Source: DASXYG01 sp036502625 (GTDB lineage: Bacteria; Actinomycetota; Actinomycetes; Streptosporangiales; Streptosporangiaceae). From it: 49,457 bases of DNA. The stretch spans positions 1 through 49,457 of the forward strand of contig DASXYG010000062.1 of NCBI GenBank assembly GCA_036502625.1. The letters are read 5' to 3'. The notes beneath the pieces were generated by a model. The model ran no database searches. It saw only the letters and a list, made by a program, of their open reading frames with translations, and was not told where the DNA came from. Within the stretch, counting starts at the first letter, position 1; each line of letters starts with the position of its first letter. Below, one piece after another: positions 43,204 through 49,457 of this stretch. The translations under genes and the position numbers were made by a program.

Positions 43204-43731
43204 GTGGTGGACCAACCCGCGTGGAACAGCAGGGAACTGACCGTCGGGCAGGTCGCCGAGCGCAGCGGAGCCGCGGTGTCCGCGCTGCACTTCTACGAGC
43301 GCAAGGGCCTGATCACCAGCAGGCGCACGGCCGGCAACCAGCGGCGCTACACCCGCGACGTGCTCCGCCGGGTGGCGCTGATCCGCGTGGCGCAGCGGGT
43401 CGGCGTGCCGCTGGCCGACGTCGCCGCGGTGCTCGACCTCCTGCCGGACGGCCGCACCCCCACCCGCGAAGACTGGCAGCGCATCTCCGCGTGCTGGCGC
43501 GCCGAGCTCGACGCCCGCATCCGCCGGCTCCAGCAGCTCCGCGACGACTTCACCGACTGCGTGGGCTGCGGCTGCCTGTCCATCGACCGCTGCGCCCTGG
43601 CCAACCCGCACGACACCCTCGGCACCCAGGGCTCCGGCCCGCGCCGCCTGCTCGCCCCGGGCGACACCGACACCCTCTGCTCGGCCGGGTCCGACTCCGC
43701 GTGCCCGCCGCAGGTCTGCGCCGGCACCTAA
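43204..43731 (+). CDS. soxR: Redox-sensing activator SoxR
   Basis: A 175-aa MerR-family protein. HTH LTVGQVAERSGAAVSALHFY at 12-31, wing NQRRYTRDVLRRVALI, and the [2Fe-2S] ligand set C119, C122, C124, C130 in CVGCGCLSIDRC. It activates transcription when the cluster is oxidised by redox-cycling compounds such as actinorhodin-like quinones. GTG 43204 (or 43207) follows AGGGGG. A SoxR box is in its own promoter; no other target is visible nearby. Confidence 0.92.
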   Translation: MVDQPAWNSRELTVGQVAERSGAAVSALHFYERKGLITSRRTAGNQRRYTRDVLRRVALIRVAQRVGVPLADVAAVLDLLPDGRTPTREDWQRISACWRAELDARIRRLQQLRDDFTDCVGCGCLSIDRCALANPHDTLGTQGSGPRRLLAPGDTDTLCSAGSDSACPPQVCAGT

Positions 43732-43738
43732 GGCCTGC

Positions 43739-44626
43739 TCACCCGGGCGCCAGCGCGCGCCGCGCGTACGCCGCGAGCGCACGCGCGGCCGGGCCCACCG
43801 GCCCGCGCGACCGCCACACCAGCAGCACCCGCCCGCGCATCCGCGGCCGGGTGATCGCGACCGTCCGCAGCCCCGGCGGCCCCGCCGCGGCCGCCGGGCC
43901 CGGCAGCACGGCCACGCCCAGGCCGCGTACGGCCAGCCGCGCCAGCACCACCGGGTCGCCGGCCTCGAACGCGATCCGCGGCCGCAGCCCCGCCGCCGCG
44001 CACGCGTCGTCCAGGCACGTGCGCACGCCCGAGCCCACCGGGAGCGTGATCAGCGGCCGGTCGGCCAGCGCCCGCAGCGTCACCGACGCGCGCCCCGCCA
44101 GCGGGTCGCCCGGGCCCACCGCGGCGACCAGCGGCTCGTCGGCCACCACCCGCATCGCCACCCCCGGCCCCGGCGGAGCGGCCGCCCCGACCAGCGCGAG
44201 GTCGAGCCGCCCGGCGCGTACGGCGGCCAGCAGCCGGTCCGGGCGGTCCTCGGTCAGCGTGACCTCCACCCCCGGATGCGCGGCGTGGAACCCGGCCAGC
44301 ATCTCCGGCAGGTCAAGCGACGACAGCGACCCGACGATGCCCACCGACACGCGGCCGCGCACCAGGTCCGACGTCTCCGCCGCCGCGCGCCGCGCCCCGG
44401 CCGCCGCCTCCAGCGCGGCCCTGGCGTACGGCAGGACCGCCGCGCCCGCGTCGGTCAGCGTGACCGTGCGGCCCGTGCGGTCGAGCAGCGGCTGGCCGAG
44501 CTCCCGCTCCAGCCGCCGCACCTGCGCGCTCACCCCGGGCTGCGCGACGTGCAGCCGGGCCGCGGCGCGGGTGAAGCTCGCCTCGTCGGCCACCGCCGTG
44601 AAGTACTCCAACTGACGGAGCTCCAT
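43739..44626 (-). CDS. LysR family regulator divergent from DHA2 exporter
   Basis: A 295-aa LysR protein: MELRQLEYFTAVADEASFTR, HTH AAARLHVAQPGVSAQVRRLE (about residues 20-40), followed by a periplasmic-binding-like inducer domain. I chose ATG 44626: it sits 8 nt after TAGAAT (44635-44640), giving a leaderless mRNA, and MELRQL is the standard family start; ATG 44632 would fall 2 nt from the -10 box. It shares 71 bp with the divergent MFS gene, which it probably controls. Confidence 0.9.
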   Translation of the reverse strand: MELRQLEYFTAVADEASFTRAAARLHVAQPGVSAQVRRLERELGQPLLDRTGRTVTLTDAGAAVLPYARAALEAAAGARRAAAETSDLVRGRVSVGIVGSLSSLDLPEMLAGFHAAHPGVEVTLTEDRPDRLLAAVRAGRLDLALVGAAAPPGPGVAMRVVADEPLVAAVGPGDPLAGRASVTLRALADRPLITLPVGSGVRTCLDDACAAAGLRPRIAFEAGDPVVLARLAVRGLGVAVLPGPAAAAGPPGLRTVAITRPRMRGRVLLVWRSRGPVGPAARALAAYARRALAPG

Positions 44627-44697
44627 AAGCATCGATTCTAGATCGCAGACGAAGCAGCTCTTGGACTTCTGATCGGCAACGGGCGCATGGTGGACGG

Positions 44698-46161
44698 GTG
44701 GCAGATGACATAACCCTCGACGACGCCCAGACGGGACGAACCGCCCCCGCGTCCGCGGCGCCGCGCGGCGGCTGGATCACCGTCGCGGCCGTCGCCGGCG
44801 GCCTGTTCCTGTCGGTGGTGTCCAGCACCATGGTCAGCGTCGCGCTGCCGTCCATCGGCGGCGAGCTGCGCGCCACCCCCACCGGCCTGCAGTGGATCGT
44901 CGACGCGTACGTCCTCGTCTACGCCAGCCTGCTCGTCGCCGGCGGTGTCCTCGGCGACCGCCACGGCCGCAAAGGCGTCTTCCTCATCGGCGTCGCCGTC
45001 TTCGGCGCCGGCGCCCTGCTCACCGGCCTCGCGCCCACGATGCCGCTGCTGCTCGCCGGGCGGGTCGTGCAGGGCCTCGGGCCCGCGCTCGTCATCCCCG
45101 GCAGCCTCACCATCATCCGCGCGACCTTCGACGACGAACGGCAGCGCGCCACCGCGATCGGCCTGTGGTCCACCAGCTCCGGGCTCGCCATGGCGGCCGG
45201 GCCCGCGCTCGGCGGCGCCGTCGTCGCCGGGCTCGGCTGGCGCGCGGTGTTCCTGCTGAACGTGCCGCTGTCGCTGCTGCTCCTCGCGGTGGCCGCGCGG
45301 TTCGTGCCGCGGCTGCCCCGCGCCCGCGTACGGCACCGGTTCGACGCGGCGGGCGCCGCGCTGACCACCGCGGCCATCGCGGCACTGGCGTACGCGATCA
45401 TCGGCGGGCAGGACCGCGGCTGGACGTCGCCGGTGATCATCGCGGCCTTCGCGGCCGGACTGGCGCTGCTGGCGCTGTTCGTCGTACGGGAGCGGCACGC
45501 CGCGGCGCCGCTGGTCGACGTCGGGCTGTTCGCCCGCGCCACGTTCACCGCCGCCAACGTCGCCGCGCTCATCGTGTTCTTCGCGTTCATCGGCGCGATC
45601 GTCTACTTCAGCGCGTACTTCCAGCAGGTCCAGGGGCGCGCGCCGGTGGTCGCCGGGCTCGACGTGTCCGCGATCGGAGTGGCGTTCGCGCTCGCCGCGC
45701 CGGTGTCCGGGCGGCTGGTCGGCCGGTTCGGGGCGCGCCGGCCGATGCTGGCCGGGCTGGTCATCGCCGGCGCGGCCATGCTCGGGCTGCTGCGGCTGGG
45801 CACCGACACCGGCATCGGGGCGATCTGGTGGAACTTCGCGCTCGCCGGGTTCGGCGTCGGCCTGTGCCTGACCCCCATGACGGCCATCGCCATGGCCGCC
45901 GTGGGCGCCGAGCGCGCCGGGATGGCCTCGGCCGTGCACAACGCGCTGCGCCAGCTCGGGCAGGTGCTCGGCGTCGCGATCCTCGGCGCGCTCGTCTACG
46001 CCGGGCTGCCCGGCGGGCACGCCGCGGGCGACCGGCTGCCCGCGCCGCTGCGCCCCGCGTTCGTCGCGGGACTGCACCACGCGATCTGGCTGTCCGGCCT
46101 GGCCCTGCTCGCCGCCGCCGCACTGGCCGCCGTCCTGTTCACCCGCCCCAAACCCGCCTAG
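44698..46161 (+). CDS. MFS multidrug exporter, DHA2 (14-TMS) type
   Basis: A 487-aa DHA2 transporter. TM1 carries SSTMVSVALPSIG (the DHA2 D/S-xTIVNVALP pattern). LQWIVDAYVLVYASLLVAGG and GDRHGRKGVFLIG (motif A) follow. Antiporter motif C is GLAMAAGPALGG, and about 14 hydrophobic segments are seen. It exports drugs or metabolites with the proton gradient. GTG 44698 has no strong ribosome site. It is divergent from the LysR regulator, the usual control arrangement. Confidence 0.9.
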   Translation: MADDITLDDAQTGRTAPASAAPRGGWITVAAVAGGLFLSVVSSTMVSVALPSIGGELRATPTGLQWIVDAYVLVYASLLVAGGVLGDRHGRKGVFLIGVAVFGAGALLTGLAPTMPLLLAGRVVQGLGPALVIPGSLTIIRATFDDERQRATAIGLWSTSSGLAMAAGPALGGAVVAGLGWRAVFLLNVPLSLLLLAVAARFVPRLPRARVRHRFDAAGAALTTAAIAALAYAIIGGQDRGWTSPVIIAAFAAGLALLALFVVRERHAAAPLVDVGLFARATFTAANVAALIVFFAFIGAIVYFSAYFQQVQGRAPVVAGLDVSAIGVAFALAAPVSGRLVGRFGARRPMLAGLVIAGAAMLGLLRLGTDTGIGAIWWNFALAGFGVGLCLTPMTAIAMAAVGAERAGMASAVHNALRQLGQVLGVAILGALVYAGLPGGHAAGDRLPAPLRPAFVAGLHHAIWLSGLALLAAAALAAVLFTRPKPA

Positions 46162-46181
46162 CGCCACCCGGCAGACCGCAC

Positions 46182-47129
46182 CTAGGCGCCCAGCCGTGCG
46201 CCGATCTCCCGCAGGCGGGCGCGCAGGTCGTCGCCGTCCTCGAGCACCGCGTCCGGGCCGAGCGCCACCACGTACGCGGCGAGCAGGTCCGCGGAGTTGC
46301 CGCGCAGGTGCACCACGCACGCGCCGTCCGGGGCGGGCACGATCTCCCCGGGCACCGGGCCGGGCAGCCGGGACCACGCGGTGTCCGCGTCGTAGGGCAC
46401 CCGCACCCGCGCGCGGAACCGGTACGGCGCGGCCGCAAGCGTGCGCATCAGGTACGTCGCGGCGTCCGGCGCGGGCAGCGTGCGCGGCGCGAACCGCAGC
46501 CGCGTGGTCGCCGCCGCGGTCATGCGGTCGAGGCGGAACGTGCGCCAGGCGTCGCGGCCGAGGTCGTAGCCGACCAGGCACCACCACCGCGCGTACGCCA
46601 CGACCAGCCCGTACGGCTCCACCCGCCGCTCGCCGGCCCGCCCCTCGCGGTCGCGGTAGCCGAACGCCACCACCTCGCGGTCGCGGCGCGCCGCCGCGAG
46701 CACCGCGAGCACCCCCAGGTCCGCGCGCGGGCCCGCCTTCCGCGCCACCGGGACGGTCGCCTCCGCCAGGGCGCCCACCCGGCGGCGCAGCCGGGCGGGC
46801 AGCACCCGCTCCAGCTTCGCCAGCGCCCGCGCCGCCGTCTCCTCGATGCCCGCCACGCTGCCCGCCGACAGCAGCCCGGCCGCCACCGCGACCGTCTCCT
46901 CGTCGTCGAGCAGCAGCGGCGGCATGTCGCGGCCGGACTCCAGCCGGTAGCCGCCCGCCGTGCCGGTCGTGGCCGCGACCGGGTAGCCGAGGTCGCGCAG
47001 CCGCCCGATGTCGCGCCGCACCGTACGCCCGGTCACCTCCAGCCGCTCGGCCAGCTCCGCGCCGGACCAGTCGCGCCGCGCCTGCAGCAGGGACAGCAGC
47101 CGCAGCAGCCGCCCCGGGGTCGTCGTCAC
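46182..47129 (-). CDS. YafY-type WYL-domain regulator
   Basis: A 315-aa regulator. DeoR-type HTH WSGAELAERLEVTGRTVRRD at about 24-43, wing GYPVAATTGTAGGYRL, and WYL-domain region about 140-215 (VVAFGYRDREGRAGE, RVEPYGLVVAYARWWCLVGY). WYL proteins sense nucleic acid or nucleotide ligands; most are repressors or activators of a divergent gene. GTG 47129 was chosen over 47147 because MTTTPGRLLRLL is the normal family start. It is divergent from the FAD oxidase at 47192. Confidence 0.88.
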   Translation of the reverse strand: MTTTPGRLLRLLSLLQARRDWSGAELAERLEVTGRTVRRDIGRLRDLGYPVAATTGTAGGYRLESGRDMPPLLLDDEETVAVAAGLLSAGSVAGIEETAARALAKLERVLPARLRRRVGALAEATVPVARKAGPRADLGVLAVLAAARRDREVVAFGYRDREGRAGERRVEPYGLVVAYARWWCLVGYDLGRDAWRTFRLDRMTAAATTRLRFAPRTLPAPDAATYLMRTLAAAPYRFRARVRVPYDADTAWSRLPGPVPGEIVPAPDGACVVHLRGNSADLLAAYVVALGPDAVLEDGDDLRARLREIGARLGA

Positions 47130-47178
47130 CCCACCAACCTGCCACACCTTGCGGACCGATCCTGTCCTAAAGGCCGTC

Positions 47179-47184
47179 TAGCGT
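47179..47184 (+). promoter_or_regulatory. -10 box of the FAD oxidase (leaderless)
   Basis: TAGCGT is followed by 7 nt and then ATG 47192. No Shine-Dalgarno is present, so transcription likely starts at the start codon. Confidence 0.55.
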
Positions 47185-47191
47185 CGGCCCC

Positions 47192-48544
47192 ATGCCACAC
47201 ACCACCGAACCGATCAGCGCACGCGGCCCCGTCATCCGCCCCGGCGACGACGCCTACGACGCCGAGCTGCGCGGGTTCCAGCTCGCCGACCGCCACGAAC
47301 CGGACGTCATCGCCGGCGCCGCCGACGCCGGCGACGTACGGGCCGCCGTCGCGTACGCCGCCGCCCACCGCATGCCCATCGCCGTCCAGGCCAGCGGCCA
47401 CGGCCTGGCCGCGCCCCTCCGCGGCGGCCTGCTGATCTCCACCCGCCGCATGACCGGCGTCACCGTCGACCCCGCGGCCCGCACCGTGCGCGCGGAGGCC
47501 GGCGCGCGCTGGGCCGCGGTCATCACCGCCGCCGCCGCGCACGGCCTGGCGCCGCTCAACGGCTCCGCGCCGGACGTCGGCGTCGTCGGCTACACCCTCG
47601 GCGGCGGCCTCGGCCTGCTCGCCCGCCGCTACGGCTACGCCGCCGACCACGTCCGCGCCATCGACGTCGTCACCCCCGACGGCCACGCCCGCCGCGCCAC
47701 CCCGGCCGCCGAACCCGACCTGTTCTGGGCGCTGCGCGGCGGCCGCGGCAACTTCGGCGTGGCCACCGCCATCGAGATGGACCTCGTACCGCTCACCCGC
47801 GTCTACGGCGGCGGCCTCTACCACCCCGCCGAGCCCGCCGTCCTCGACGCCTGGCGCACGTGGACCGCGGACCTGCCCGACGAGCTGACCTCCTCGATCG
47901 CGCTCATCCCGTTCCCCGACGTGCCGGGGCCGCCCGAGCCGCTGCGCGGACGGCACATCGCGCACATCCGCGTCGCCTCCACCGGCACGGCCGCCGCGGG
48001 CGAGCGCCTGGTCGCGCCGCTGCGCGCGGCGCTCGGCCCCGCGCTGATCGACACCCTCGCCGAGATGCCGTACACCGAGTCCGCCGCGATCTACAGCGAC
48101 CCGCCCGGCGCGCACGCCTACCACGGCGGCAACGCCCTGCTCACCGGCCTCACCCCGGACGCCGTGGCCGCCGTGTTCGCCCACGCCGGGCCGGGCGCAC
48201 CCGAACCGGCCGTCGTCCAGGTGCGCCACCTCGGCGGCGCCCTCGCCCGCCCGCCCGAGCACCCGTCCGCCATCGGGTTCCGCGATGCCGCGTACCTGGT
48301 CAGCGTCCTGACCGGGGTCGGCGACGGCGGCACCGCGGCCGCCGACGCCGCGCACCGGCCGCTGCTGGACGCGCTGCGCCCGCTGACCGCCGGCCGCTTC
48401 CTGAACTACCTGTACGGCGCGGGCACCGGCGACGTGCCCGCGCTGTACGAACCCGCCGCGTACCGGAGGCTGACCGAGCTGAAGGCCGCGTACGACCCGC
48501 ACGGCCTGCTGCGCGCCGGCCACGACATCCCGCCCGCCCGGTGA
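47192..48544 (+). CDS. FAD-binding oxidoreductase of the BBE/PCMH family
   Basis: A 450-aa flavoprotein: FAD_binding_4 domain with VQASGHG (His70 is the likely 8-alpha covalent FAD site), LNGSAPDVGVVGYTLGGGLG, LRGGRGNFGVATAIEM, and C-terminal BBE motif FLNYLYGAG. The Cys found in bicovalent members (G-x-C before the GGG loop) is replaced, so FAD is probably held by one bond. It would oxidise an alcohol, sugar or alkaloid-like substrate with O2. The ATG at 47192 is leaderless. Controlled by the divergent WYL regulator, I infer. Confidence 0.88.
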   Translation: MPHTTEPISARGPVIRPGDDAYDAELRGFQLADRHEPDVIAGAADAGDVRAAVAYAAAHRMPIAVQASGHGLAAPLRGGLLISTRRMTGVTVDPAARTVRAEAGARWAAVITAAAAHGLAPLNGSAPDVGVVGYTLGGGLGLLARRYGYAADHVRAIDVVTPDGHARRATPAAEPDLFWALRGGRGNFGVATAIEMDLVPLTRVYGGGLYHPAEPAVLDAWRTWTADLPDELTSSIALIPFPDVPGPPEPLRGRHIAHIRVASTGTAAAGERLVAPLRAALGPALIDTLAEMPYTESAAIYSDPPGAHAYHGGNALLTGLTPDAVAAVFAHAGPGAPEPAVVQVRHLGGALARPPEHPSAIGFRDAAYLVSVLTGVGDGGTAAADAAHRPLLDALRPLTAGRFLNYLYGAGTGDVPALYEPAAYRRLTELKAAYDPHGLLRAGHDIPPAR

Positions 48545-48556
48545 CGACGGGCGGGC
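48532..48556. terminator. Bidirectional hairpin between convergent genes
   Basis: GCCCGCCCG (48532-48540) and CGGGCGGGC (48548-48556) form a perfect 9-bp stem with a 7-nt loop that contains the FAD oxidase stop codon. It also lies 7 bp beyond the stop of the opposing SDR gene. Confidence 0.6.
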
Positions 48557-48563
48557 ACCCGGG

Positions 48564-49355
48564 TCAGTCGGCGATCATGCCGCCGCTGAGGTTGAGGACC
48601 GCCCCGGTGATCGCCGCCGCCTGGTCGGAGGCCAGGAACGCGGCCGCGTCGGCCACCTCCGCGACCGTCGGGAGCCGCTTGCGCAGCGTCAGCGCCTCTG
48701 AACGGGCCTGGAACTCCGCGCGGCCGATGCCGTACGCGTCGGCGTGCAGCCCGTAGACCTCCGCGATCTGCGACGTCTCCGGCATCGCCGCCGCCCGCAG
48801 GCACACGGCGCGGACACCGCGCGGCCCGAGCTCGGCCGCCAGGCCGCGGGTCAGGGACTCCACCGCCGCCCACGCCGGCGCCATGCCGCCCATGCGGGGC
48901 GTCGCCGTCCGCGCCGGCGTGGACGTGATCGTCAGGATGACGCCCGCCCCCTGCCCGGCCATCCGGCGCGCGGCGGCCCGTGCGGTCAGGAAATGGGCCC
49001 GGGTGTAGGCGGCGATCGGCCGGGCGAAGGCGTCCGGCGACAGGTCCTCCAGCAAGGTGCCCTGGATGCCGGTCTGCGGGAGGCTGACCGCGTTGAACGA
49101 CACGTCCACGCTGCCCGCGGCCCGGACGACCGCGTCGGCGTGCGCCTCGACGGCGGCCTCGTCCAGCGCGTCGACCACGGCCACATCGGCGCTGCCGCCG
49201 GCGGCGCGGATCTCCCCGGCGGCCGCGTCGAGCGCGTCCGCGTCCCGCCCGGTCAGGAACACCCGCGCGCCCGCCGCGGCGAACGTCCGCGCGACCGTAC
49301 CGCCGATCATCCCGGCGGCACCGTAGACCACCGCGTTCTTCTTCTCGAGTTGCAT
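48564..49355 (-). CDS. SDR-fold protein lacking the catalytic Tyr/Lys
   Basis: A 263-aa SDR-fold protein. The cofactor loop is intact (YGAAGMIGG at 11-19) and the sequence ends ITGAVLNLSGGMIAD as in classical SDRs. However, NNAG is FNAV at 87-90, and the YxxxK pair is W162-xxx-E166 in APAWAAVESL; only Ser145 remains. It may bind NAD(P)H without classical chemistry or use another mechanism. ATG 49355 follows AGGAGG by 4 nt, so it is well translated. No partner gene is visible on this side of the window edge. Confidence 0.85.
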   Translation of the reverse strand: MQLEKKNAVVYGAAGMIGGTVARTFAAAGARVFLTGRDADALDAAAGEIRAAGGSADVAVVDALDEAAVEAHADAVVRAAGSVDVSFNAVSLPQTGIQGTLLEDLSPDAFARPIAAYTRAHFLTARAAARRMAGQGAGVILTITSTPARTATPRMGGMAPAWAAVESLTRGLAAELGPRGVRAVCLRAAAMPETSQIAEVYGLHADAYGIGRAEFQARSEALTLRKRLPTVAEVADAAAFLASDQAAAITGAVLNLSGGMIAD

Positions 49356-49406
49356 CGTTCCTCCTGGTCGTCTCTGCGGGCCGGTCGGCCCCCCAGCTCG
49401 ACCCGG

Positions 49407-49457
49407 CGGCGTGCGGAAAGGAACCGGCCGCGGCCACCGATTCCTTTCCGCACGCCG
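49407..49457. terminator. Perfect 17-bp inverted repeat at the window end
   Basis: CGGCGTGCGGAAAGGAA (49407-49423) is the exact complement of 49441-49457, with a 17-nt loop. It lies 51 bp upstream of the SDR start. It may terminate a minus-strand gene from outside the window or be a regulatory dyad; the stem could be longer than the window shows. Confidence 0.55.

Overview
The window is 49.5 kb of very GC-rich bacterial chromosome (about three quarters G+C by eye). It has strong G/C third-position bias, many GTG starts, GTGA/ATGA stop-start overlaps, and many genes whose start codon lies 6-9 nt behind a TANNNT -10 box. Together with the gene families (ECF42 sigma factor with a DGPF partner, UvrA/DrrC-like ABC protein, SoxR, YkuD transpeptidase, many TetR regulators), this points to a filamentous actinomycete. 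A Streptosporangiales/Thermomonosporaceae-like (Actinomadura-type) host is my guess, not a demonstrated assignment. I see no rRNA, tRNA, CRISPR array, insertion sequence, phage gene or polyketide/NRPS assembly line.

Layout. 0-3 kb: translationally coupled M20 amidohydrolase, DUF3311 membrane protein and sodium/solute symporter (minus strand). 3.0-3.6 kb: a gene-free degenerate GC-rich repeat tract. 3.6-9.2 kb: a cyclotransferase-fold protein, TetR plus MFS exporter, then a VOC protein and a short UvrA paralogue. 9.2-14.4 kb: ArsR-SRPBCC fusion coupled to a RibD-type reductase; a conserved-looking unknown protein; a decarboxylase-type amidohydrolase divergent from a TetR across a clear operator; MarR divergent from a quinone-oxidoreductase-like dehydrogenase. 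14.5-17.3 kb: secreted DUF11 protein, L,D-transpeptidase, MaoC hydratase. 17.3-22.7 kb: DGPF protein plus ECF42 sigma factor, N-carbamoylase-like M20 enzyme, and a three-gene operon of Prs paralogue, NUDIX and alpha/beta hydrolase. 22.9-31 kb: RlmA-type rRNA methyltransferase, a leaderless mini-ORF with a hairpin ahead of a 78-aa basic protein, GNAT, LysE, TetR divergent from a flavin monooxygenase, an Erm-type rRNA methyltransferase, a 0.6-kb gap with DnaA-box-like palindromes, a DUF952-DUF985 fusion, and TetR with SDR. 32-40.4 kb: methyltransferase, VOC protein, MFS divergent from LacI, then a coupled SNF2 helicase and SWIM zinc-finger pair. 40.4-49.4 kb: AhpD-like protein, SGNH hydrolase, two TetRs, SoxR with its own box, LysR divergent from a DHA2 exporter, a WYL regulator divergent from an FAD oxidase, and an SDR lacking its catalytic Tyr/Lys.

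Functionally this is a regulator-and-detoxification-rich stretch. Most units are a one-component regulator paired with an exporter, oxidoreductase or hydrolase, and palindromic operators can be read between many of the pairs. Several genes belong to antibiotic-resistance families (Erm, RlmA/TlrB-like, UvrA/DrrC-like, Rox-like monooxygenase, MFS pumps), but no biosynthetic gene lies beside them.

The signals least explained by gene content are: a roughly six-fold excess of the palindrome CGTACG over most of the window; three separate GC-rich tandem-repeat tracts; a cluster of DnaA-box-like palindromes about 53 bp apart; the leaderless MLSLLV mini-ORF with hairpin; and the SNF2-SWIM pair.
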